Source of the DNA: Carnobacterium_A sp047553015 | GTDB lineage: Bacteria > Bacillota > Bacilli > Lactobacillales > Carnobacteriaceae | NCBI RefSeq assembly: GCF_047553015.1 | Contig: NZ_CP180212.1 | Span: 1,984,001 to 2,048,000 of the forward strand | Direction of reading: 5' to 3' | Length of the DNA stretch: 64,000 bases | Shown here: piece by piece, positions 1-8,362 of the stretch | Position numbering within the stretch: position 1 is the stretch's first letter | Layout: the number at the start of each line of letters is the position of its first letter | The notes under the pieces: generated by a model | Seen by the model: only the letters and a program-made list of their open reading frames with translations | The model's database searches: none | What the model was told of the DNA's origin: nothing | Program-made: the position numbers and the translations under genes

Positions 1-708
1 CATTTCTTGAGTCAAAGCATTTACATTATAAGGAGAGCGTACCCGATTGATGTAGCCAATACTTTCTTTGTCAGCAATCATGTACCCCAATCGAATTCCA
101 GCTAGCCCCATCGCTTTAGAAAAAGTTCTTAAAACGAGCATGTTTTTGAATTCTTTCGTAAAATCCATTTTCGGTTCATTCGTAAATTCAATGTACGCTT
201 CATCTAAAATAACCATAGCATCGACTGATGTCAGGATTTTTTTGATTTCTTCTCTTGGAATAAAAAGACCCGTTGGATTATTTGGATTACTAATAATAAC
301 TAACTTAGCTTTTTTTTCTTGAATAAAGTCTATAAAACCTTCAATATTTAGCTTTTTCTTATCGTCTAGCGGATACTCTTCGTAATTTCCTTTATGGATA
401 ATGGTAAAAATCTGGTACATACTAAAGGTAGGGGAAAAACTAACAACCGTTTCTCCTGCTTCTAAATAAGCTTTCATAGCTAATTCAATTAATTCACTAG
501 ACCCATTTCCAAGTACGATTTCATCTTTATCCTTTCCCAGTTGTTTTGCTAATTCTCTTCTTAATGTATCGCTTTTATCTAGGGGATAACGATTTAGACC
601 TTTGATCCACTCCACACCTTCATTTGCATCTAACTTAATCGTAAAATCCTTATTTATAACTTCATAAGCCGTTAATTTTTTTATTTCTTCTCTTACGTAT
701 TTTTCCAC
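1..708 (-). CDS. hisC: Histidinol-phosphate aminotransferase, N-terminal 236 codons (cut by window edge)
   Basis: This is the PLP-dependent enzyme that converts imidazole-acetol phosphate to histidinol phosphate. The minus-strand reading frame is open from 708 to the window edge. It starts with GTG at 706-708, one base after the hisD stop, and a GGAGG site lies at 719-723 inside the end of hisD. Visible family features are an ANEG-type N-terminal segment, LGNGSSELIELAMKAYL, ISNPNNPTG, VILDEAYIEF, and LRTFSKAMGLAGIRLGY, which carries the PLP-binding lysine. It is the fourth gene of the his operon, and the rest of it, with any later his genes, lies outside the window. The identification is firm. 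The GTG start is the only one with a ribosome site. Confidence 0.93.
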   Translation of the reverse strand, partial: MEKYVREEIKKLTAYEVINKDFTIKLDANEGVEWIKGLNRYPLDKSDTLRRELAKQLGKDKDEIVLGNGSSELIELAMKAYLEAGETVVSFSPTFSMYQIFTIIHKGNYEEYPLDDKKKLNIEGFIDFIQEKKAKLVIISNPNNPTGLFIPREEIKKILTSVDAMVILDEAYIEFTNEPKMDFTKEFKNMLVLRTFSKAMGLAGIRLGYMIADKESIGYINRVRSPYNVNALTQEM

Positions 709-709
709 T

Positions 710-1996
710 TTATTGTTCCTCCATTCGCACCTTGATAGAATTAGCATGGCCTGTCAATCCTTCATTATTAGCGATTAACAAGATATCTTCTGATGCCTGT
801 CTAAGCGCTTCTTTCGAATAATAAATAAGAGAAGTTTTTTTGTAAAAGTCATCAACACTCAGAGCAGAAGAAAATCTTGCCGTTCTTGAAGTAGGCAGCG
901 TATGATTCGGACCAGCATAATAATCCCCTAAAGGTTCAGGTGAATATTCTCCCAGAAAAATAGCGCCTGCGTTTCTAATTTTTTTGTAGTCTTCAAATGG
1001 ATTTTCAGTCAGTATCTCTAAATGTTCTGGCGCAAAATCATTGGCTAGTTCAAAGCAGTGTTCTTTCGTATCACAAAGAATAATTGCACCATATTCAGAA
1101 AGAGCTTCTCTAGCTATCTCATTGCGCTCAAGCAGTTGAAGCTGGATTTCCACCTCTTTTTGAATAGCCTTTGCTTGACTAAGAGAGTCTGTTACGACTA
1201 TACTCGCAGCTCGTTTGTCGTGTTCTGCTTGGGCTAACAGATCGGCCGCAATAAAAGTTGGGTTGGCTTTCTCATCTGCAATAATCAGCACTTCACTTGG
1301 TCCAGCAATCATATCAATACCCACTAATCCAGATACTTTGTGCTTAGCCATAGCTACATAGATATTTCCCGGTCCAACAATTTTATCTACTTTAGGAATC
1401 GTTTCACTACCGTAACAAAGAGCGCCGATTGCTTGTGCTCCTCCAATTTTATAGATTTGGTCAACCCCCAATAAATCAGCTGTCACTAAAACAGAATCTT
1501 TTATCTTGCCATTTTTATCTGCTGGCGTTGTGATGACTATTTCCTTTACTCCTGCTAAGTTTGCCGGTATCGCATTCATCATCACCGTGGAAGGATAAGA
1601 AGCTGTTCCACCTGGGATATATAAGCCTACTTTCTCAATTGGCATCACCATTTGGCTAAGCATGATAGCTGGACTTTCGTTTATCGTAAACCCTTCTTTT
1701 ACTTGTTTTTTATGAAAAGCAGTGATATTTTTAATCGCATTTTTCAAGGCTTTTTCCAAATCCTTATCAATAGCTTGCTTAGCTGCTTCTATTTCTTCTT
1801 GAGTTACTTTTAAGTTTTCCAAATTATTTCCGTCATATAATTGGGTAAATTTTACTAATGCCTTATCGCCATCTATTCTTACCTCTTCCAATATGTGATC
1901 AACTGTTTCTAGTACTTCTGTCGAGTCCATCTGGCTACGAGATAGAATGTTCGCTATTTTTTCACTCTCTTTGCTTGCCTCTATTAGTTTAATCAT
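710..1996 (-). CDS. hisD: Histidinol dehydrogenase
   Basis: The 428-residue protein is full length for HisD, which carries out the last two steps of histidine synthesis, the NAD-dependent oxidation of histidinol to histidine. Clear family segments are PIEKVGLYIPGGTASYPS, KIGGAQAIGALCYGSE, KIVGPGNIYV and AGPSEVLIIAD. The zinc and catalytic region AEHDKRA and a later PEHLEI are also present. The ATG at 1994-1996 overlaps the hisG stop by four bases (ATGA), which suggests translational coupling. It belongs to the hisZ-hisG-hisD-hisC transcript and should respond to the leader upstream of hisZ. Confidence 0.96.
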   Translation of the reverse strand: MIKLIEASKESEKIANILSRSQMDSTEVLETVDHILEEVRIDGDKALVKFTQLYDGNNLENLKVTQEEIEAAKQAIDKDLEKALKNAIKNITAFHKKQVKEGFTINESPAIMLSQMVMPIEKVGLYIPGGTASYPSTVMMNAIPANLAGVKEIVITTPADKNGKIKDSVLVTADLLGVDQIYKIGGAQAIGALCYGSETIPKVDKIVGPGNIYVAMAKHKVSGLVGIDMIAGPSEVLIIADEKANPTFIAADLLAQAEHDKRAASIVVTDSLSQAKAIQKEVEIQLQLLERNEIAREALSEYGAIILCDTKEHCFELANDFAPEHLEILTENPFEDYKKIRNAGAIFLGEYSPEPLGDYYAGPNHTLPTSRTARFSSALSVDDFYKKTSLIYYSKEALRQASEDILLIANNEGLTGHANSIKVRMEEQ

Positions 1997-2616
1997 CGTC
2001 TTTCACCTAGAACCTTTTCTATTTTTTTTATCTCCTCATAGTTGAATCGATAACTGACTTTATTCACAATCAGACGAGCACTGATTGGGTCCAATTCCTC
2101 TAGAACAACTAATCCATTATCTTTCAGAGTTGTTCCAGTTTCTACTATATCGACAATGACCTCGCTTAATCCCATTAAAGGTGCCAATTCAATTGCTCCT
2201 CCTAATTTTATTATCTCTATCTTTTGTCCTCTATCCTCAAAAATAGAATAAACATAGGAAGGATATTTTGTCGCTATTTTTAAAACATCATTCTTTTTAA
2301 CTAAGTCTTGATTCTCAAAACCAGCTACAACAAATTTGCACTTACCATAATTGAGGTCTAATAGCTCATAGACATCTTTATTCTCTTCTAGAATAGTGTC
2401 TCTACCTACGATACCCATATCTGCTACGCCTTTTTCAACGTAAGTAACCACGTCACAAGGTTTAACAAAGATAAAATGGATTGTTTTAGTCGCATTAGTA
2501 AAAATTAGTTTTCTAGAATCTTCTTCCATTTCAATCGCATATTCTGTTTCTTCAAAAAGTTTTAATCCTTTTTTTCCAAGTCGTCCTTTTGCTATCGCTA
2601 TCGTTAGAGTATCCAC
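1993..2616 (-). CDS. hisG: ATP phosphoribosyltransferase, short form
   Basis: HisG catalyses the committed step of histidine synthesis, joining ATP and PRPP. At 207 residues this is the short form, which lacks the C-terminal histidine-binding domain and needs HisZ as regulatory partner; hisZ lies directly upstream and agrees with this. Recognisable segments include IAIAKGRLGKK near the start, DMGIVGRDTILEE, and VDIVETGTTLKDNGL, the PRPP-binding loop. Translation starts at GTG 2614-2616, whose first G is also the last base of the hisZ TAG stop. The preceding GGAGGGG (in the hisZ C-terminal codons) is a strong ribosome site. Confidence 0.95.
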   Translation of the reverse strand: MDTLTIAIAKGRLGKKGLKLFEETEYAIEMEEDSRKLIFTNATKTIHFIFVKPCDVVTYVEKGVADMGIVGRDTILEENKDVYELLDLNYGKCKFVVAGFENQDLVKKNDVLKIATKYPSYVYSIFEDRGQKIEIIKLGGAIELAPLMGLSEVIVDIVETGTTLKDNGLVVLEELDPISARLIVNKVSYRFNYEEIKKIEKVLGERR

Positions 2617-3566
2617 TAATTTCCCCCCTCCATTCTAATTTCAGTAACAACATTCATATCAATCATAAAACCTATTGCAGAAACGGTTAAACCGTATTTT
2701 TCAGTTGACTTGTCGTAGCGACCGCCACTCAAAATCTTGGTTGGCTTGTTTGAACAATACCCTTTAAAAATGATGCCGTCGTAATAGTCAAGGTCTGGTA
2801 CCATTGAAAGATCAACTTTGATAGTATCCGCCACACCCTTATCAAAGAAATACTCATTAAGGCTTTCAAGAGAACGAATAGCCTTTTGCATTTCTTTATT
2901 TGCTTCATAGGTTTTAGCCAAAGTAATCACTTTTTCCATGCTCCCTTGCATGTCCAATAGATTCATTAGCATAGTATTTTCAAGTTTTAATGACTTCAGT
3001 TTTTCTTCAAGCCCATCACGATTTTTTCTACTAATTAGTTTTTTTATAGCCTGTTCATCACTGACTGCTAGCTTTCTTTCTTTGAAAAAACTATCTAAAT
3101 AGCTACTGGAACCAAGTTCTAAAATATACTTTTCATCTACTTTTGACATCAAGTTTAAAGCCATTTCAACAATCTCTCTATCTCCATTAATTTGGTTATC
3201 TCCTAATGATTCAATCCCCATTTGATAGTCTTCAGCTATTTTCCCTCTTGATTCATTTCTATAAATTTTAGAATTATAGTACACTTTTAGAGGCTTTTTT
3301 CCATCCCATTTAGCAAAAATTTGACTTAGAATGTTCGTTGTAATATCTGGTCTTAAAACGTATATCTTAGACTCTCCACCTAAAACTTTTACCGTCTTAG
3401 CCAAATCAGGATTAGCCGTTGAGTTAATAAAATCACCATAATCTTGAAATGTGTTTGGTTCAATTAAAGAAAAACCTGTTTTTTCAAAATAATTCTCAAT
3501 ACCCCTTTTGATGTCTTTTTTTATTTTTGTTTTTTCTAATTCTTGGGCAATTGTTCTAAACTGCAT
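2616..3566 (-). CDS. hisZ: ATP phosphoribosyltransferase regulatory subunit
   Basis: This 316-residue protein is related to the catalytic core of histidyl-tRNA synthetase. It forms a complex with short HisG and confers histidine feedback inhibition. It keeps synthetase-like segments such as FQDYGDFINS, VLRPDITTNI, YYNSKIYRNESRGKIAEDYQ (including the motif-2-like region) and LSGGRYDKS near the end. It is the first structural gene of the operon. A GGAGAGAG ribosome site precedes ATG 3566, and the attenuator terminator ends about 40 bases upstream. Compared with full HisRS it lacks the anticodon-binding domain, as expected for HisZ. Confidence 0.93.
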   Translation of the reverse strand: MQFRTIAQELEKTKIKKDIKRGIENYFEKTGFSLIEPNTFQDYGDFINSTANPDLAKTVKVLGGESKIYVLRPDITTNILSQIFAKWDGKKPLKVYYNSKIYRNESRGKIAEDYQMGIESLGDNQINGDREIVEMALNLMSKVDEKYILELGSSSYLDSFFKERKLAVSDEQAIKKLISRKNRDGLEEKLKSLKLENTMLMNLLDMQGSMEKVITLAKTYEANKEMQKAIRSLESLNEYFFDKGVADTIKVDLSMVPDLDYYDGIIFKGYCSNKPTKILSGGRYDKSTEKYGLTVSAIGFMIDMNVVTEIRMEGGN

Positions 3567-3608
3567 GTAACTCTCTCCTTTTTTTTATGAATTTGTAAAA
3601 AAGTATAC

Positions 3609-3639
3609 AAAAAAACCATATAGAAAATCTATATGGTTT
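3609..3639 (-). terminator. Attenuator terminator of the his operon
   Basis: On the minus strand a 12-bp stem (3628-3639 pairing with 3613-3624, three-base loop) runs into a run of T. It lies between the leader peptide and hisZ, so it would stop transcription before the structural genes. Seven bases of its first arm and loop (3626-3632) can alternatively pair with 3654-3660 of the hairpin upstream, which would break the terminator. Confidence 0.85.
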
Positions 3640-3652
3640 GATTACTTCCCAT

Positions 3653-3727
3653 CATAGATTCATGCTCTAGTTAAAATAAACTAAACAGAGCATGCATCTA
3701 TGAACTAATTTTTGGCCATTAGTTCAT
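3653..3727 (-). promoter_or_regulatory. his leader hairpins (anti-terminator region)
   Basis: Two hairpins follow the leader peptide on the minus strand. Hairpin 1 pairs 3718-3727 with 3700-3709 (10 bp). Hairpin 2 pairs 3687-3694 with 3661-3668 and 3696-3702 with 3653-3659 (8 + 7 bp). They share bases 3700-3702, so they partly compete. The last arm of hairpin 2 can also pair with the first arm of the terminator. This gives a possible switch controlled by where a ribosome sits on the His codons. No T-box consensus was found. The structures are read from the sequence; the switching logic is inferred. Confidence 0.72.
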
Positions 3728-3738
3728 GGTTACAGACT

Positions 3739-3816
3739 CTACTTCATATGATGGTTATGATGGTTCTTACTTACATTTTTCTCAATTTTTAGATTTTTCG
3801 CTTGGTTTACTTTCAT
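3739..3816 (-). CDS. hisL: Histidine leader peptide (25 residues, four His codons)
   Basis: A short reading frame starts at ATG 3814-3816. A strong AGGAGG site (3825-3830) sits eight bases before it, and the frame ends at TAG 3739-3741. The peptide has 25 residues, and residues 19-23 are His-His-Asn-His-His, encoded CAT CAT AAC CAT CAT just before the stop. It lies 170 bases upstream of hisZ in the same orientation, with mutually competing hairpins and a terminator between. Ribosome stalling at the His codons when charged tRNA-His is scarce is the obvious role. This design is classical in proteobacteria, whereas T-boxes are the usual his control known to me in Lactobacillales. It is too short for routine gene callers. 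Confidence 0.85.
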   Translation of the reverse strand: MKVNQAKNLKIEKNVSKNHHNHHMK

Positions 3817-3909
3817 TGTGTCTTCCTCCTTTTTATCTTGTTATTTTCTTTTTTAGTTGGATTTTTTATGTATGTTTAGATTTTTCTCTTTTGAAATTTG
3901 ATTTAATGA

Positions 3910-3938
3910 AAGATAACATTACCAAAAGAATTAAGCAA
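3910..3938 (-). promoter_or_regulatory. Candidate his operon promoter
   Basis: On the minus strand TTGCTT (3933-3938) and TATCTT (3910-3915) are spaced by 17 bases, with a TG one base before the -10 (extended -10). Transcription would begin near 3903, about 90 bases before the leader peptide. This is the best promoter-like pair upstream of hisL, but both boxes are imperfect. Confidence 0.5.
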
Positions 3939-4176
3939 GCTTTAACGATTAGTATTTTTTCAAATTTATTTATTTAGCCTTCTTTAAAATAATCTAAATT
4001 TTAAAAAATAGTAAGGTAACTAGCTATTTTATTAACTTTAAATACATTAACTTATGTGTAGTTGGACGATTTAAAAACAATAAAAATTATTTTTTTATTT
4101 ATAAAAAATTAAAAATGAGTTTTCGTATTTAATTATGCCAGGGCAAATTACTATCTGAAATTGTTCTAAACAAACA

Positions 4177-4216
4177 AAAGACTGCTAACACATTTAATAC
4201 CGTATTAGCAGACTTT
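4177..4216 (-). terminator. Terminator downstream of pdxS
   Basis: A 12-base inverted repeat with one mismatch (AAAG.CTGCTAA against TTAGCAG.CTTT) is followed on the minus strand by a T-rich tract. It lies about 55 bases after the pdxS stop. The rest of 3939-4272 is AT-rich and shows no gene. Confidence 0.7.
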
Positions 4217-4272
4217 GTTTCATTCATTTTTAAAGCCTGTTTTCATTTTAACAAACAGTCTTATTTTTCGTA

Positions 4273-5139
4273 TTATTCGCCACGTTCAGCCATCAGAATA
4301 TCAATTTCACTTTCATTGATTCCTACCATAGCTTTACCAAGATTTTTGCTTACTTCAGCCAAAATAGCTGGATCTTGATAATTTTTAACTGCACGAACGA
4401 TTGCTTTTGCGCGTTTCTCAGGATCGCCAGAAGCAAAAATACCGCTTCCTACAAAAACACCCTCAGCTCCTAGTTGTCTCATCAAAACTGCATCAGCTGG
4501 CGTTGCAACGCCGCCTGCACTAAAGTTTACAACTGGCAATTTACCGTTCTCATGTACATATTTTAATAAATCATACGGCACGGCTAATTCTTTTGCAGTA
4601 TTAAATAATTCTTCTTCTGATAAACTAGCAACTCGGCGAATTTCAGATTGAATTAAACGCATATGACTAACTGCTTGAACAACATCTCCCGTACCCGCTT
4701 CTCCTTTAGTGCGAATCATAGAGGCTCCTTCTTGAATACGGCGAAGGGCTTCACCTAAGTTTTTTGCTCCACAAACAAATGGCGTATTGAATTTATTCTT
4801 ATCGATATGGTACACATGATCTGCAGGAGAAAGTACTTCGCTTTCATCAATGTAATCAACATGAATAGCTTCAAGTATCTGTGCCTCTACAAAATGTCCT
4901 ATTCGAACTTTTGCCATAACTGGAATAGAAACAGCATCCATAATAGATTGAATCATCTCTGGATCACTCATTCTACTAATTCCTCCCGCTGCACGGATAT
5001 CTGCAGGAATTCTTTCTAAAGCCATTACGGCAACTGCACCAGCATCTTCTGCAATCCTAGCTTGCTCAGGTGTTGTAACATCCATAATAACGCCACCAAG
5101 AAATTGTTTTGAAATGGCTTCTTTATCAATCATACTCAT
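4273..5139 (-). CDS. pdxS: Pyridoxal 5'-phosphate synthase subunit PdxS
   Basis: The 288-residue TIM barrel makes PLP from ribose 5-phosphate, glyceraldehyde 3-phosphate and ammonia. The ammonia normally comes from the glutaminase PdxT. Family segments are GGVIMDVTTPEQARIAEDAG, ALERIPADIRAAGG, VMAKVRIGHF (first catalytic lysine), MIRTKGEAGTGDVV (second lysine) and NFSAGGVATPADA. Length is normal. The ATG at 5139 has AAAGGAG nine bases upstream. No pdxT follows; a terminator comes directly after, so the partner must be elsewhere or absent. It has its own promoter and a leader of about 170 bases. Confidence 0.96.
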   Translation of the reverse strand: MSMIDKEAISKQFLGGVIMDVTTPEQARIAEDAGAVAVMALERIPADIRAAGGISRMSDPEMIQSIMDAVSIPVMAKVRIGHFVEAQILEAIHVDYIDESEVLSPADHVYHIDKNKFNTPFVCGAKNLGEALRRIQEGASMIRTKGEAGTGDVVQAVSHMRLIQSEIRRVASLSEEELFNTAKELAVPYDLLKYVHENGKLPVVNFSAGGVATPADAVLMRQLGAEGVFVGSGIFASGDPEKRAKAIVRAVKNYQDPAILAEVSKNLGKAMVGINESEIDILMAERGE

Positions 5140-5316
5140 ACATTATTGCTCCTTTAACTGATGTGATAGGATTTTACGTATCCAACTAGAAGAAATGGTC
5201 TACCTAATTATTGTGATCGTTAGACAAATCTTTCTTCAAGATAGATGCTTACTTCCTTCGAATAACTTTATAACTATAGATACTTGCCAGTAAAATGGTC
5301 TAGTGTCTACCGGCAT

Positions 5317-5345
5317 ATAATACTAGTATCCATTTATCTAGTCAA
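5317..5345 (-). promoter_or_regulatory. pdxS promoter with long leader
   Basis: On the minus strand TTGACT (5340-5345) and TATTAT (5317-5322) are 17 bases apart, a near-consensus promoter. The predicted start near 5310 leaves about 170 untranslated bases before pdxS. This leader contains repeated TAGACCATTT words (near 5295 and 5195) but no known riboswitch was recognised. Confidence 0.65.
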
Positions 5346-5419
5346 GCATCTGGTCTTATCCAAGTCTAACACTTAAAGTAAACTCATTCTACGTAGCTAG
5401 TTTAGTTAGTAATAAAAAA

Positions 5420-5449
5420 ATAGACTACTCATTAAAAGCAGTCTACTTC
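5420..5449 (-). terminator. Terminator of the M20 peptidase gene
   Basis: A TAGACT/AGTCTA stem with a 13-base loop is followed on the minus strand by seven T. It lies about 30-60 bases past the stop at 5478. Apart from this and the pdxS promoter, 5140-5477 shows nothing else. Confidence 0.6.
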
Positions 5450-5477
5450 TTAACATTTTATTAGACCTCAGCTTAGT

Positions 5478-6665
5478 CTAGTTAGCTAGAGTAGACTTTT
5501 GGAATTCTTCCTTTATTTCCTTTAAAAGAGTTGGATCTTCAATAGCTTTTAAAATAAATAAACCAATAACCTTAGCTCCTTGAGAAATAACTCCATTGAT
5601 AGAATCAGATTTCATTCTGTCCGCGACTTCTTTTGTATGCAATGAAAAATAATGATCTGAAATAGCCAGCATTGGATGGAATGCTGGGCAAACATAGCTC
5701 ACAGTTCCAATATCTGAACTTCCAGTAGCTTGACCTTGTTTTTCTTCTACATAAGGCAAATTAATTGAATCCATTATCATTTTAATCGCTTCTGATCCTG
5801 CATCATTGATATTCATATCTTCAAACTCAGGACCAGTTAAAGCAGTAGTATACTCTATGTCAGTCGCAATTGAGGCTCCTTTAATGCAATTCATCACTTT
5901 TTGAACAGTGTCTTCTAAATCAAATTTACTTGAATTACGCATATTAATGATCATTTCGGCTTCTCCTGGAATAACATTAGATGCTTGACCACCATTCGTA
6001 ATGATATACGAGACTCTTGTATCTGGTTTCAACTGCTGGCGCATCATATCGATAGCGTTAGTCGTCAAAATAGCTGCATTTAGTGCATTTTTACCATCCC
6101 ATGGTGCTGCAGCTGCATGAGAAGTTATTCCTTTAAAGCTTACTTTGATTTCACTGAGTGCCAGGAAGTGAACAGCTGGTAGCGTTTCATTGGAGTTCAT
6201 ATGAATCATGAGAACAGAATCATAGTCATCAAATACACCTGCTTTTGCCATTGGAATTTTTGCTCCCATTACTTCTTCGTCTGGAGTTCCAATCAAATCT
6301 ACCGTCGCATCAAAACTATCTTTCATTTCCCATAAAGTCAAAGCAGCCAATAAACTCAAACTCCCACTGGCACTATGTCCACAAGCATGGCCAATTTCTG
6401 GAAGGGCATCGTATTCCATTATAATACCGAATTTAGGTTTATCCTCATGACTCTTTGTAATACGTGCTCTAAAACTCGTATCAAGTCCTGCGACTTTATC
6501 CTCCACTTCTATTCCTTTCTTTCTCAACAGTTCCGTGATTTTTTTTACAGAATTGTATTCTTGACCGGATAATTCAGGATTTTCAGCTAGATAGTGGTTT
6601 AAATCATAAGCAATTTTCTCGTTTTTAGATAATTTTTTTAAAAATAACTCCCTTAATTCAGTCAT
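5478..6665 (-). CDS. M20 family metallopeptidase/amidohydrolase (ACY1L2-like)
   Basis: The 395-residue zinc-dependent hydrolase belongs to the M20 dipeptidase/aminoacylase group. It carries the metal-binding GHACGHSASG segment near residue 95, GTPDEEVMGAK (catalytic glutamates), and a dimerisation-domain segment SFKGITSHAAAAPWDGKNAL. A late SSDIGTVSYVCPAFHP also fits the family. The exact substrate (dipeptide, N-acyl amino acid or p-aminobenzoyl-glutamate-like amide) cannot be read from sequence. The second ATG (6665) was chosen because AAAGGA lies nine bases upstream of it; the ATG at 6674 is too close. It is divergent from a DUF1576 membrane protein, a possible transporter, which may supply its substrate. 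Confidence 0.85.
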   Translation of the reverse strand: MTELRELFLKKLSKNEKIAYDLNHYLAENPELSGQEYNSVKKITELLRKKGIEVEDKVAGLDTSFRARITKSHEDKPKFGIIMEYDALPEIGHACGHSASGSLSLLAALTLWEMKDSFDATVDLIGTPDEEVMGAKIPMAKAGVFDDYDSVLMIHMNSNETLPAVHFLALSEIKVSFKGITSHAAAAPWDGKNALNAAILTTNAIDMMRQQLKPDTRVSYIITNGGQASNVIPGEAEMIINMRNSSKFDLEDTVQKVMNCIKGASIATDIEYTTALTGPEFEDMNINDAGSEAIKMIMDSINLPYVEEKQGQATGSSDIGTVSYVCPAFHPMLAISDHYFSLHTKEVADRMKSDSINGVISQGAKVIGLFILKAIEDPTLLKEIKEEFQKSTLAN

Positions 6666-7032
6666 TAAAATCATTCCTTTCTTTTTAGAATAAGAATACC
6701 ATTAATAGTCTTCTTAAAGCCGAACTAAACATCATTTTTTACTGAACATTAATTTAGACAAAGCCCTCTGATATAGGATGATAGCTAGCGTAACCTTATC
6801 AATAGATAAGTACAGTCAATCACAACAGATTGTGTTTTTAAATAAGAGGCTAATTTTAATTATGAACTACTCAGGTCACCTTCTATTGAATGGTAAAAGG
6901 ATGAAACCTATCATTTATAACTAATTTATCAAAAAAAGTTGTTTCTTGTTGTAGCGTTCTGGTTGTTTCTGTTACACTCAAAAAAAAGAGCGGTTTCTTT
7001 TTAAAAATCTAATTTTTGACAGGAGGAAGATA
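6666..7032. other. Divergent intergenic region
   Basis: About 370 bases separate the M20 hydrolase from the DUF1576 gene. A GGAGG site (7021-7026) serves the latter. No convincing -35/-10 pair, operator or RNA was identified, although both genes must be transcribed from here. Confidence 0.5.
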
Positions 7033-8361
7033 ATGATAGTAGTCTCTGAAGAAAGAAAAACATTTCCCGAATTATCCCAAAAAAATATGTATCTTTTATT
7101 TATTCTTTTTGCCTTATCCTTTGGTGCGTTAGCTTTTTTATTTAATTCTCCACAAGAAATATGGACTGGCTTTTGGGTAATCATGAGCTCGCCAGCAAAT
7201 TTATTAACCGATTATATCGAATTAGCTAATGCAGGAGCAGCTTTTTTAAATGTTTCCATTATGACGCTAGAATCTCTACTTATTGTTCGACTGTGTAAAG
7301 CTAAAATTAACGGACCAGTCATTGCTGGTATACTTATTATCACAGGATTTTCTTTCTTTGGTAAAAACTTTTACAACTCTTTACCCATTATCTTAGGAGC
7401 TTTTGGCTTTGCAAAAGCTACTCGGATTCCTTTAGAGAAATCATTGCTTGCAGCACTTTTTGGAACGGCATTGAGTCCACTGGTAAGTGAACTTAGTTTT
7501 GGAGAAGGACTGCCGCTTCCTCTTGGTATTTTTTTAGGCAGTATTTCTGGCTTTATTGTTGGCTTTTTATTACCCCCACTTGCACGTCACGTTATCACCT
7601 TTACCAAGGGTTTCAGTTTATATAATATCGGTTTTGTTTGCGGATTAATAGGAACTGTCTTCACTTCTATTATGAGGAATTTTGGACGAGAAGTAGAAAG
7701 TGTGTCCATTCTTGCTAGTGGGTATAATTCTCCTTTTTCTCTTTTTTTACTCATTCTTTTCACCTGCATGATTCTAGTCGGTCTTATTGTTAGTAAAGGC
7801 GATATAAAAGGATTCAAAGAAATTTTGAGTCGTTCTGGTCAACTTTCAACTGATTACATTGAAATAGGTGGCGTGGGTGCAACTTTTTTAAACATGGGAT
7901 TATTGGGTATTTTTTCTACTCTCTATATGCTACTTTTAGGCGGAGAATTAAACGGGCCTGTTTTAGGTGGAATCTTTTGTATCGTTGGCTTTGGTGCATT
8001 TGGTAAAAATATCAAGACAGTCATAGCACCTATGTTAGGTGCTACTATCATGTCTTACTTTACTCTTTATGAAACCCAAGATACGAATGTTTTAATTTCC
8101 ATTCTTTTTGTTACAGCACTTTCTCCTATTGCAGGTCATTATGGCACAATTGCTGGTTTTATTGCAGGTGCTCTTCATCTTACTTTAGTCGTAAATATCG
8201 GTTTTCTCCACGGCGGTATCAATCTTTATAACAATGGATTTGCAGCTGGTCTAGTTGCCGCTATTCTTGTTCCATTCTTGGAAGCCCTCCATTACCATAA
8301 AGTAGGTCATGAACGATTAGATCAAGAAGTTAACCCAGCTGATGAAGTTGAGTTAAGTTAA
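7033..8361 (+). CDS. DUF1576 multi-spanning membrane protein
   Basis: The 442-residue, strongly hydrophobic protein has about a dozen predicted membrane segments and fits the DUF1576 family, whose function is unknown. The sequence shows an internal duplication. DYIELANAGAAFLN and later NGPVIAGI...FFGKN in the first half are matched by DYIEIGGVGATFLN and NGPVLGGI...AFGKN in the second. An inverted or tandem repeat of this kind is common in transporters, which makes transport a reasonable inference. ATG 7033 has an AGGAGGA site six bases upstream. The hydrolase gene on the other strand shares its upstream region. Confidence 0.75.
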   Translation: MIVVSEERKTFPELSQKNMYLLFILFALSFGALAFLFNSPQEIWTGFWVIMSSPANLLTDYIELANAGAAFLNVSIMTLESLLIVRLCKAKINGPVIAGILIITGFSFFGKNFYNSLPIILGAFGFAKATRIPLEKSLLAALFGTALSPLVSELSFGEGLPLPLGIFLGSISGFIVGFLLPPLARHVITFTKGFSLYNIGFVCGLIGTVFTSIMRNFGREVESVSILASGYNSPFSLFLLILFTCMILVGLIVSKGDIKGFKEILSRSGQLSTDYIEIGGVGATFLNMGLLGIFSTLYMLLLGGELNGPVLGGIFCIVGFGAFGKNIKTVIAPMLGATIMSYFTLYETQDTNVLISILFVTALSPIAGHYGTIAGFIAGALHLTLVVNIGFLHGGINLYNNGFAAGLVAAILVPFLEALHYHKVGHERLDQEVNPADEVELS

Positions 8362-8362
8362 A

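Noticed and set aside
3609..3816. T-box riboswitch for the his operon
   Set aside because: The conserved T-box 14-mer and specifier-loop layout were looked for and not found; the His-codon leader explains the region better.
3726..3977. Plus-strand open frame of 83 codons across the his leader
   Set aside because: It is antisense to the leader peptide and promoter, has no ribosome site, and its composition reflects the complementary strand.
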